From the NCBI GenBank assembly GCA_016841445.1, contig JAENZD010000001.1, positions 930,001 to 994,000 of the forward strand: a DNA stretch of 64,000 nucleotides, read 5' to 3'. Under the pieces are notes generated by a model. The model worked only from the letters and a program-made list of their open reading frames with translations, made no database searches and was not told where the DNA came from. This document shows positions 54,470 to 62,382 of the stretch, piece by piece (position 1 is the first letter of the stretch; every line of letters begins with the position of its first letter). Made by a program: the position numbers and the translations under genes. The DNA is from Anaerolineaceae bacterium. GTDB taxonomy: Bacteria > Chloroflexota > Anaerolineae > Anaerolineales > Anaerolineaceae.

Positions 54470-54516
54470 GATTCACTTATCAACGTAAGAAAGTTCAACG
54501 AGGTTCCTATTTTAGC

Positions 54517-56811
54517 ATGGCAAAAATTGGTGATTCAGTAAAGCGTGTTGGTATAGAAGATCGAGTCAGTGGTGCATTGAAGTTCGCTGCTGACTTGAAA
54601 TTCAACAATATTCTACATGTCAAGTTAGTACGTTTGGATGTTGGCCACGCGCGAATTAACGCAATTGATACAAGTGAAGCATCACAGATTCCCGGCGTGA
54701 GGTATATCTTCACATCTGAGGATATGCCTAAGCCAATGCCATTGTACGGACCTTTCTATGATGACCAACCAATTATTGCTGTAGGTGAGATAAAATTCCA
54801 TGGTGATCCAGTGGCAGCTGTCGTTGCTGAAACCGAGGATATTGCCGAAAAAGCTGCAAAATTAGTGGAAGTGGATTTTGAAGAATTGGATGGCGTTTAC
54901 ACGGTAGAACAAGCATTAGCCCCAGATGCTCCGCTGGTACAGGATCCATCCATACGGGTTAGAAAAGATTTAGCTCAAACAAATATCTTTGAAGATTGGC
55001 AATATGGTTGGGGTGATCCAGAAAATGCGCCAGCTGACTTTGTCATTGATGATGAATTCAATTTCCCAATGACGACCCACTTTGCAATTGAACCGCATGT
55101 ATTTATAGCAGCACCTGATCAAGATGGCGTTCTGATAAGGAGTACGGTTCAACATCCATTTTTACTGCAGCGGGTTATTTCAAATACGCTGAATATCCCA
55201 GTCTCGAAAATTCGTGTTATCCCAACAGAACTGGGCGGAGCGTTTGGTGGAAAAGGATATCCCAAGTTCGAGCCGCTGGTAGCCTTTATCGCTATGAAGC
55301 TTCAGCAACCCGTTCGATTACGTTTTAGCCTGGAAGAGACTTTCCTGGTTGGCAGGAGAACGTCAAGCAGTATTCATGTGACGGCGGGATTTATGAAAGA
55401 CGGCAGGTTGTCATTCATGAAGGTCAATGCTGACTTCTTGATGGGTGCGTTTTCCAACGCATCTCCCCGGGTTGTTGCAAAAGCTGCCAATGCGGGATGT
55501 GGTATCTATAACCCACCCAATGCCAGCATTTATGCAAGAGCGATCCTTTCTCATACCATTCCGGGCACCGCTTTTCGGGGTTTTGGTGCACCTCAGTTCA
55601 TGTGGGCGCTTGATTCGATCATGGACATGGCAGCTAGAGCTTTGGACATAGATCCGCTGGAGCTTCGGCTTAAGAATATTCCAAATCGCGGCGAGGTTTT
55701 TCTTCATGGGGAAAAAGCGTGCGATGGCGACTGGAAGGAAGGTTTAACAAAAGCAGCAGAAGCTATCGGTTGGGGTTCTCCACTGCCCGAAAATCGTGGA
55801 CGTGGATTGGGTATTGGTGTGAAAACACCGGCACCTGCAACAGTATCGCAGTCGATGGTGCGCATGCATCACGATGGAAGTGTCACCATTCTGGTTGGTA
55901 CAACAGAGATGGGGCAGGGCGCACGTACGGTGATGGCCCAATTGGTATCCGATGCAATGGATATTCCAATGAACCGTATCAATATTATCAATGGTGACAC
56001 CGGTGTGGTTCCCTTTGATTCAGTCACTGCCTCAAGCCGGTCTACTGTTTTCATGGGTAATGCTGTCCAACGAGCATGCGATGACCTTAAGAAAAAGCTT
56101 GTTGATCTGACCGTAAAATATTTCGAAGTAAACCCGGAAACGATTGAATTTATTGGCGGTCAAATCGTGTACGATGGCGGAACAATAAACTATAAGGAAG
56201 TACTAACAGCACATTATGGCGGTTTTCAGGGCGAGGTGATTGGTCTTGGACTTTATAAGGAGCCGCTCTTGAAAGATCACCCCTTAAAAGGCGGCGTCTC
56301 CTTTTACGAGGTCATTTTTGCCGGTGCTGAGGTGGAAGTGGACAAAGAAACAGGTTTTGTCCATATGAAGAAACTTGTTACTGTTGGTGATGTTGGAAAA
56401 GCGATCAATCCCTTAGCTGTTGAGACACAAGACGAGGGCGGTGCTATAATGGGTTTAGGCCATTCATTGATGGAACATCTCATCATGGATCGAAAAGGCA
56501 GATTTATTAATCTGGGCGCATTAGACTACCGCATTCCTACAACATTGGATATTCCCGAGTTTTTTCAATCAAAATTAATCGAAAATATGGATGGCACAGG
56601 CCCGTCGGGTGCCAAAGGCGTCGGTGAAAGCGGCATCATTCCTATCGGTTCAGCAGTCGGGCTTGCAATCGCTGAAGCGACTGGGGTCTTCTTTCACGAT
56701 CTACCCCTGACGCCTGAAAGAGTTTGGAAGGGATTACAGGATGCCCAAGTATCTCATTCCCACATGGGCAAGAATTTCCCACAAGATGATGAAGGAGGTA
56801 AAAAAGGCTAA
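54517..56811 (+). CDS. Molybdenum hydroxylase large, molybdopterin-binding subunit
   Basis: A 764-residue subunit of the xanthine dehydrogenase family. Motifs are LGGAFGGKGYP (240-249), the substrate-pocket motif AFRGFGAPQ (352-360), a molybdopterin contact GTTEMGQGARTVMAQ near 470, and the catalytic glutamate in GVGESG (Glu704). The CO dehydrogenase signature CSFR is absent, so CO oxidation is unlikely and hydroxylation of a heterocycle or aldehyde is expected. It completes the set with the FAD and 2Fe-2S subunits encoded upstream. No XdhC or other maturation gene is present in the window. Confidence 0.93.
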   Translation: MAKIGDSVKRVGIEDRVSGALKFAADLKFNNILHVKLVRLDVGHARINAIDTSEASQIPGVRYIFTSEDMPKPMPLYGPFYDDQPIIAVGEIKFHGDPVAAVVAETEDIAEKAAKLVEVDFEELDGVYTVEQALAPDAPLVQDPSIRVRKDLAQTNIFEDWQYGWGDPENAPADFVIDDEFNFPMTTHFAIEPHVFIAAPDQDGVLIRSTVQHPFLLQRVISNTLNIPVSKIRVIPTELGGAFGGKGYPKFEPLVAFIAMKLQQPVRLRFSLEETFLVGRRTSSSIHVTAGFMKDGRLSFMKVNADFLMGAFSNASPRVVAKAANAGCGIYNPPNASIYARAILSHTIPGTAFRGFGAPQFMWALDSIMDMAARALDIDPLELRLKNIPNRGEVFLHGEKACDGDWKEGLTKAAEAIGWGSPLPENRGRGLGIGVKTPAPATVSQSMVRMHHDGSVTILVGTTEMGQGARTVMAQLVSDAMDIPMNRINIINGDTGVVPFDSVTASSRSTVFMGNAVQRACDDLKKKLVDLTVKYFEVNPETIEFIGGQIVYDGGTINYKEVLTAHYGGFQGEVIGLGLYKEPLLKDHPLKGGVSFYEVIFAGAEVEVDKETGFVHMKKLVTVGDVGKAINPLAVETQDEGGAIMGLGHSLMEHLIMDRKGRFINLGALDYRIPTTLDIPEFFQSKLIENMDGTGPSGAKGVGESGIIPIGSAVGLAIAEATGVFFHDLPLTPERVWKGLQDAQVSHSHMGKNFPQDDEGGKKG

Positions 56812-56868
56812 AAAGAAGAGAAAAGTAGTTACCAATATTGTTTCTAAGAATATTTAAAGGAGATTGTA

Positions 56869-58089
56869 ATGAAAAAACTGAGTATTTTAATAATTTTTGT
56901 GATGATTTCAGCTTTATTGCTAAGTGCTTGCGCTGAAAAAGAGCCAGAAGTTGTCCAAGAAGAAACTGAGACAGAAGATGTTGTTGCTGAAAAAGAGCCA
57001 GAAGTCATTAAGATTGGTAACCTTCAGGATGAGTCTGGTCCAATGGCTGCTCTTTCCGGCGCAGTAACACTTGCGGCTGAAATGAGAATTGAAGAAGTAA
57101 ACGCCGCTGGTGGGATTAATGGGCGTATGCTCGAACTGATTACCCATGATACTCGTGGTGACGTCAATGAAGCCATTAATGCCTTAACCCGCATGGTTGT
57201 TCAGGATGATGTCCAGGTTGTATTAGGCCCTCCAGTTTCCAACATCGGTATCGCGATTGCACCTATCAGTGAAGAGCTGCAGGTCCCGATTGTTGGTCTG
57301 TTCATGGAAGATCGCTGCACCATCCGCGAACCTGGGACACCATGGTCATATATGTTCCTTGCACAAAATTCTGCTTCCCGACAGGGTGAATCGATTGCAG
57401 CTTATGCTGTCCAGGAACTTGGCCTGACAAAATTCGCCACACTTGTCAACACAGCGAATTCCTATTCTGTCGGTCTTGCTGAACCCTTCAAGGCATTAGT
57501 GAGAGCCAATGGCGGCGAAGTTGTTGCCGAAGAAACCTATAACTGGGAAGACAAAGATTTCCGTGCTCAATTGACAAACATTAAGGGTACAGATGCAGAA
57601 GCACTCTTCTTCCCTGGCTATCCACCAGAAATTCCGTTGATCCTGGCGCAGGCGTATGAATTGGGTCTGGACGTCGTCATGTTGGGAAATAACTCCGTTG
57701 CCCCGACAGGATTTGCACCAACCACCGATCCCGCCGCGACCGCGAACACTTTCTATCCCTATGGGATTGATTCAAGTGATCCAAGCGTGTCCGACTGGGC
57801 AGCGAAATACGAAGCGCGATGGGAAACCAAACCCCTTGCACAATCATTCAGTGGTGACGATGCGATTGGGATCATCCTTCAGGCGATTGAAGCTTGCGGT
57901 GATGATGTGACATCAGCATGTATTACTGAAAAACTCAACACCATGGGAGAATTTGAAGGTCTCCAGGGAACGTTTGCACTTGATCCTACAACACATCAAC
58001 CAATTGGTCTGCCAATGGCGATCTTTACCATCACAGATGGCGCTCCTGTCTTCTTGGAATGGTACACCCCTGACGGTCCTGTAAATTAA
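56869..58089 (+). CDS. Liv-type ABC transporter substrate-binding lipoprotein
   Basis: A 406-residue periplasmic-binding-fold lipoprotein. The lipobox is LLLSACAEK (cysteine near residue 21). A 20-residue acidic linker with a repeated AEKEPEV block precedes IKIGNLQDESGPMAALSGA, the typical start of Peripla_BP_6 proteins. EEVNAAGGINGRMLELITHD, VVLGPPVSNIGIAIAPISEE and FFPGYPPEIPLILAQAYELG follow. It captures an amino acid, amide or aromatic acid and delivers it to the downstream permeases. An AAAGGAG site precedes the ATG. Confidence 0.92.
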   Translation: MKKLSILIIFVMISALLLSACAEKEPEVVQEETETEDVVAEKEPEVIKIGNLQDESGPMAALSGAVTLAAEMRIEEVNAAGGINGRMLELITHDTRGDVNEAINALTRMVVQDDVQVVLGPPVSNIGIAIAPISEELQVPIVGLFMEDRCTIREPGTPWSYMFLAQNSASRQGESIAAYAVQELGLTKFATLVNTANSYSVGLAEPFKALVRANGGEVVAEETYNWEDKDFRAQLTNIKGTDAEALFFPGYPPEIPLILAQAYELGLDVVMLGNNSVAPTGFAPTTDPAATANTFYPYGIDSSDPSVSDWAAKYEARWETKPLAQSFSGDDAIGIILQAIEACGDDVTSACITEKLNTMGEFEGLQGTFALDPTTHQPIGLPMAIFTITDGAPVFLEWYTPDGPVN

Positions 58090-58118
58090 TAAATTAGATT
58101 AAGAACTTTGAGTAAGAC

Positions 58119-58150
58119 TTGGGGCTCAAACTGTAAAGTTTGAGCCCCAA
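58119..58150 (+). terminator. Intercistronic hairpin after the binding-protein gene
   Basis: A perfect 14-bp stem (TTGGGGCTCAAACT and its complement) closed by a GTAA loop. No T-run follows, and the next gene starts 20 bases later. It fits a stabiliser or partial terminator that keeps the binding protein more abundant than the permeases. Confidence 0.75.
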
Positions 58151-58169
58151 TAAAGAACAAGGAGTAACT

Positions 58170-59057
58170 ATGGACTTGATTGAGATTTTTCAACAGGTAA
58201 TCAATGGATTATCTCGAGGTGCAATTTATGCATTAATTGCTGTCGGCTTTGCAATCATTGTAAATGTCCTCAAGTTTTCTAACTTTGCCCATGGCGGTGT
58301 CTTGGGGATCAGCGCATATGCTGGATATTTGGCATCCAGTCAATTCAATCTATCATTCATCCCAGTTGTTCTAATTGGGATGGTAACTGGTGCAATCGTT
58401 GCAGTCCTTGTAGAATTTATTGCCTTTCGCTGGATCAGAATGCAAAAAGGGCAATTGGTCTATTTTTTTGTTACCTCAGTCACCATGTTGATGCTTCTTG
58501 AGCAAATATTGGTCATCCGGTTTGGTTCATTTTTTGACACCTACCCTTATGATTTAATTAAAGTGAAATTCATCAATATTGGTGAATTAAGCATTTCTGT
58601 GACTTATTTAATTTCGCTTGCTGTCACGATCGTTGCGTTTGGTTTGCTCATCTATGTCTTTAAGAAGACAAAAATCGGTATTGCTATACGTGCAGCATCA
58701 AACGATATGACAACGACAAGTTTAATGGGAATCAATACGGGTATGGTGATCATTGCCGCATTTGTTGTTTCTGGAATGATGGGCGGAATATCAGGTGTTC
58801 TTTTTGGCATCTCCACTTCTTTATCCCCTCAAATTGGCCAGGTAGTTGTTAAAGGGTTCATTGCCTCAGTTCTCGGTGGACTTGGTAGTTTGACGGGTGT
58901 AGCTGTGGCAGCAGTTGCCTTAGGATTGATTGAAGTGTTTTTAGTATCGACCATTGGATCTGGCTATTCACCTGTTGTAATTTTTGCTCTGATGATTGCG
59001 TTTTTGCTGCTGCGCCCTCAGGGTTTTGCTGGTGTTAGTTTTACTGATAAAGCCTGA
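58170..59057 (+). CDS. Liv-type ABC transporter permease (LivH-like)
   Basis: A 295-residue membrane protein with about eight hydrophobic spans. It opens with FQQVINGLSRGAIYALIAVG and FSNFAHGGVLGISAYAGY, typical of LivH, and has ASNDMTTTSLMGINTGMVI in the cytoplasmic loop that contacts the ATPases. The ATG at 58170 is set by an AAGGAG site 5 bases upstream; the frame from 58140 would start inside the hairpin. Confidence 0.92.
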   Translation: MDLIEIFQQVINGLSRGAIYALIAVGFAIIVNVLKFSNFAHGGVLGISAYAGYLASSQFNLSFIPVVLIGMVTGAIVAVLVEFIAFRWIRMQKGQLVYFFVTSVTMLMLLEQILVIRFGSFFDTYPYDLIKVKFINIGELSISVTYLISLAVTIVAFGLLIYVFKKTKIGIAIRAASNDMTTTSLMGINTGMVIIAAFVVSGMMGGISGVLFGISTSLSPQIGQVVVKGFIASVLGGLGSLTGVAVAAVALGLIEVFLVSTIGSGYSPVVIFALMIAFLLLRPQGFAGVSFTDKA

Positions 59058-59078
59058 TCTTGTGAGGAGGAATTATTT

Positions 59079-59942
59079 ATGGATTTCTACATTGTAGTAG
59101 GTATAGGAATTGCTGCGAATTCAATAGCGGTTTTAGGTACCTTCATGCTAACTGGCATGAATGGTCTTTTCTCGCTGGGGCAAGCAGCATTCATGGGCTT
59201 GGGAGCTTACATTTCCGCGATATTAGTGGTAAATGTCGGTTTACCTTTTGCTGTTGCTATCCTGATCAGCATGCTGATTTGCTCTGCACTGGCATTTCTA
59301 GTCGGATTAGCTTCCTTGAGAATAAGGCAAGATTTCTTTGCCCTTGTCACATTTGGCTTTGGGCAGGCTGTGATTGCATTTTTCCAGGAGTACGTATCAG
59401 TGACAGGCGGCGCATTGGGTTTTTCAAACATACCCAATTTAACAACCCCAACTTTGGCATTTGTTTCCCTGGCTGTGGGAATTTTCCTTGTTTGGGGATT
59501 CCGACGCAGTCATTTCTTGAGGGACAGCCTGGCTATTAGAAGCAATGAATTGGCAGCAAAGGTCGCAGGTATAAACGTATTCAAGCATAAAATGATTGTT
59601 TTCATCATTGCGGCAGCCTTGACTGCATATGCAGGTTCGTTAATGGCTTTTCATACCAGATATGTTGAGCCCAAGATGTACGGATGGATTACAACAGTAA
59701 CATGGATCATCATTGTGTTTTTTGGCGGTCGAGATAGCCTTACTGGCACGATGGTTGGATCCATACTTCTACTTATGGCTCCTGAATTATTGAGATTCAC
59801 GACTGCCTATCGAATCATTCTTTACTGTGCCATCATTCTGATCATCATTAATGTGAGACCGAAAGGGCTATTTGGTACATGGGAACTTTCAATAAAACCA
59901 CTATTGCGCCTGTTTAAACGGAAAAAACAGGAGGTGAGCTGA
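59079..59942 (+). CDS. Liv-type ABC transporter permease (LivM-like)
   Basis: A 287-residue polytopic membrane protein pairing with the LivH-like permease. It has MNGLFSLGQAAFMGLGAYIS near the start, the IRSNELAAKVAGINVFKHK loop for ATPase coupling and the C-terminal INVRPKGLFGTWE. A GGAGG ribosome site is present. It is followed within 2 bases by the first ATPase gene. Confidence 0.92.
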   Translation: MDFYIVVGIGIAANSIAVLGTFMLTGMNGLFSLGQAAFMGLGAYISAILVVNVGLPFAVAILISMLICSALAFLVGLASLRIRQDFFALVTFGFGQAVIAFFQEYVSVTGGALGFSNIPNLTTPTLAFVSLAVGIFLVWGFRRSHFLRDSLAIRSNELAAKVAGINVFKHKMIVFIIAAALTAYAGSLMAFHTRYVEPKMYGWITTVTWIIIVFFGGRDSLTGTMVGSILLLMAPELLRFTTAYRIILYCAIILIIINVRPKGLFGTWELSIKPLLRLFKRKKQEVS

Positions 59943-59944
59943 TA

Positions 59945-60724
59945 ATGGGTAATGAACTATTAAGAGTCGAAAATTTAACAAAAAGGTTTGGTGGCCTATG
60001 TGCCGTTGATTGCTTCTGCGGCACTTTGGAAGCGAACCAAATTAAAGGCATCATAGGACCAAATGGTGCTGGTAAAACCACTATCCTGAACATGATTTCA
60101 GGGGTCTATCCCCCTACAACCGGGCAGATTTTTTATAAAGATCAGGATATCACTAAATTTCAACCCCATAAAATTAACCACCTTGGGATTGCTCGAACAT
60201 TCCAAAACATACGGCTTTTTCAAAATATGACCGTTCTGGAAACAGTGAAAACTGCATATTCCTGGCGAGCCCCTTATTCTGCGATTGAAACGCTATTTAG
60301 CTCACCACGGGTTCAAAAGTTTGAAAGAGAAATCGAAGAAAAGAGCATGCATTTCATCGATATGGTTAACCTTAAGGATTGTGCCAAATCAAATGCGCAA
60401 TCTTTACCATACGGCTTACAGCGTCGAGTGGAAATTGCCCGAGCGTTGGCAAGTGAACCAACAGTACTGCTGCTGGATGAACCTGGTGCAGGTCTCAACC
60501 AAACCGAAGTACGCGATCTGGTGGAATTAATACGCAGACTTTTCATAGACCTTTCGCTATCAATCCTCTTGATTGATCATCGAATGGATGTCATCATGCA
60601 GCTTTGCGAGTGGATCTATGTTCAGGATTTTGGGGAGTGCATATCACAAGGAACCCCGGAGCAAATACAAAACGACCCAATTGTTATTAAAGCTTATCTG
60701 GGAGAGGAGATCAATAATGCTTGA
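59945..60724 (+). CDS. Liv-type ABC transporter ATPase (LivG-like)
   Basis: A 259-residue ATPase with Walker A GPNGAGKTTILN, the LivG-specific insert after HLGIARTFQNIRLFQNMTV, a signature LPYGLQRRVEIARALA and Walker B TVLLLDEPGAGLNQ. The signature lacks the usual LSGGQ, reading LPYGLQ, a known variant in LivG proteins. Its end overlaps the next gene by 8 bases. Confidence 0.93.
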   Translation: MGNELLRVENLTKRFGGLCAVDCFCGTLEANQIKGIIGPNGAGKTTILNMISGVYPPTTGQIFYKDQDITKFQPHKINHLGIARTFQNIRLFQNMTVLETVKTAYSWRAPYSAIETLFSSPRVQKFEREIEEKSMHFIDMVNLKDCAKSNAQSLPYGLQRRVEIARALASEPTVLLLDEPGAGLNQTEVRDLVELIRRLFIDLSLSILLIDHRMDVIMQLCEWIYVQDFGECISQGTPEQIQNDPIVIKAYLGEEINNA

Positions 60725-61430
60725 GATAAATCATCTCCATTCTGGTTACAATAAAATCAAAGTCCTGGAAGACATCAACATACAAGTTCCTGATGGGAAG
60801 ATAGTTGTCGTGATTGGACGAAACGGTGCAGGAAAATCAACCTTATTAAATACCATTTCAGGGCTGGTTAAAATTAGTTCGGGAAGCATCATGCTCGATG
60901 GCGAAAAACTGCCTCCGACACCTCATAGAATTGTAGCTCGTGGGATTACCCAGATTCCGGAAGGCCGCCGAGTATTCCCATCCTTGACGATCGAAGAGAA
61001 TTTGATCATGGGGGGCTACCTTGCGACAGCATCTGAAATTCAAAAGCGCACATTGGAAGTGTTTGAAACATTTCCAATATTAAAAGAACGTTTTCACCAA
61101 CAAGCTGGTACCCTGTCTGGCGGTGAGCAGCAAATGCTGGCAATGGGCCGAGGGATGATGGCTAACCCCAGGATTCTCCTGCTCGATGAGCCCTCCTTAG
61201 GACTTGCTCCGTTAATTTTTACGCAGGTATTTGAACTTGTGCAGCAGCTGAATGAAGAACGCAACATGACGATTGTCCTGGTGGAACAAAATGCTTCTAT
61301 CGCGTTAAATATGGCTGACTACGCTTATGTCTTGGAAGATGGCAAGATTGTCATCGAAGGAACAGGGAAGGATCTGGTTGTTGATCCAAGAGTTAAGGCG
61401 GCTTATTTGGGTGGAGTCGTGGAAGAATAG
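60717..61430 (+). CDS. Liv-type ABC transporter ATPase (LivF-like)
   Basis: A 237-residue ATPase with Walker A GRNGAGKSTLLN, GITQIPEGRRVFPSLTIEEN, signature LSGGEQQMLAMGRGMM and Walker B ILLLDEPSLGLAPL. The ATG at 60717 overlaps the LivG stop by 8 bases (ATGCTTGA), and the first residues MLEINHLHSGY match LivF starts, so the longer frame from 60573 is rejected. It completes the importer. Confidence 0.93.
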   Translation: MLEINHLHSGYNKIKVLEDINIQVPDGKIVVVIGRNGAGKSTLLNTISGLVKISSGSIMLDGEKLPPTPHRIVARGITQIPEGRRVFPSLTIEENLIMGGYLATASEIQKRTLEVFETFPILKERFHQQAGTLSGGEQQMLAMGRGMMANPRILLLDEPSLGLAPLIFTQVFELVQQLNEERNMTIVLVEQNASIALNMADYAYVLEDGKIVIEGTGKDLVVDPRVKAAYLGGVVEE

Positions 61431-61443
61431 ACTTGAGCTTATC

Positions 61444-62361
61444 GTGAAAGATTGGAATCAAACCTGTACACTCAGTCTTGTCCATTTTATGGCCTATCCA
61501 GATTTACAATCTGGTGATGGAAATTTTATTCCTTCAATTCATGAAATTGGGGAATTCCTATTCTTTAATGCGATTGAATTGGGTGCAGTTAACGATAAAT
61601 TTGAGAGAAGAGAAATTAGAAAAGCGGCAGAAGAATATGGATTAAAGATCGGTTTTGGTGCCCAACCCATCATACTAAGTCAGAATCTTAACCTCAATAG
61701 TTTTGATCTTGATGAACGGTTCAGAGCATTGCTCATATTGAAGGAATATATCGATCAGGCTGCTGAGATGCAGGCTGATCGATTTGTTATCCTTTCAGGT
61801 AAAGATCCTGGAGAAGTTGGTCGCCCTAATGCATATCAACACCTTGCAGATTCGATCATTAATCTTGGGGAATATGCAGAGCAGTTTGGCGTCAGTGTTG
61901 TTTTAGAAACTTTTGATCGCTCGGTTGATAAAAATGCCCTGGTAGGTCCCTCAACAGAAGCTGCTGCGCTGGCTGCGACAATAAAATCAGCATATTCTCA
62001 ATTTGGTCTCTTATATGATATGGGACATATGCCTTTGCTTGATGAAGAACCAGAATTCGCACTATCCACACTGCACGAATATCTCGCTGAGGTCCATTTA
62101 GGGAATTGCGTAAAAATACTCGGTTCACCGATTTATGGCGATAAACACCCATGTTTCGGGTATGCAGGAGGTGTAAATGACACTCCTGAATTGGTGAGGT
62201 TTATCCAGGCGTTATTTGAAACAGGGTATCTGGATAACAGCAAATTGGATAAACCACTTCCATGGGTGGGGTTTGAAGTCCGGCCTCATCAAGCACAAAG
62301 CAGCTTGGAAATTTTAAAAAATATTAAAAGCACATGGATAGATGCGTGGTCGCAACTTTGA
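61444..62361 (+). CDS. Sugar phosphate isomerase/epimerase-like TIM-barrel protein
   Basis: A 305-residue protein of the xylose isomerase-like TIM barrel group. It starts MKDWNQTCTLSLVHFMAYPD from a GTG codon at 61444 with a weak ribosome site. Metal-site-like residues lie in VSVVLETFDRSVDK (Glu), LLYDMGHMPL (Asp, His), EVHLGNCVK (His) and WVGFEVRPH (Glu). Members isomerise or epimerise ketoses, inositols or hydroxypyruvate. It follows the importer by 13 bases and precedes a transketolase-like gene, suggesting sugar-like intermediates in this pathway. Confidence 0.8.
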   Translation: MKDWNQTCTLSLVHFMAYPDLQSGDGNFIPSIHEIGEFLFFNAIELGAVNDKFERREIRKAAEEYGLKIGFGAQPIILSQNLNLNSFDLDERFRALLILKEYIDQAAEMQADRFVILSGKDPGEVGRPNAYQHLADSIINLGEYAEQFGVSVVLETFDRSVDKNALVGPSTEAAALAATIKSAYSQFGLLYDMGHMPLLDEEPEFALSTLHEYLAEVHLGNCVKILGSPIYGDKHPCFGYAGGVNDTPELVRFIQALFETGYLDNSKLDKPLPWVGFEVRPHQAQSSLEILKNIKSTWIDAWSQL

Positions 62362-62382
62362 AGATAATTTATAAGGAGAATT

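Noticed and set aside
54517-56811. Aerobic-type CO dehydrogenase
   Set aside because: The active-site CSFR motif is missing; AFRGFG is present instead.
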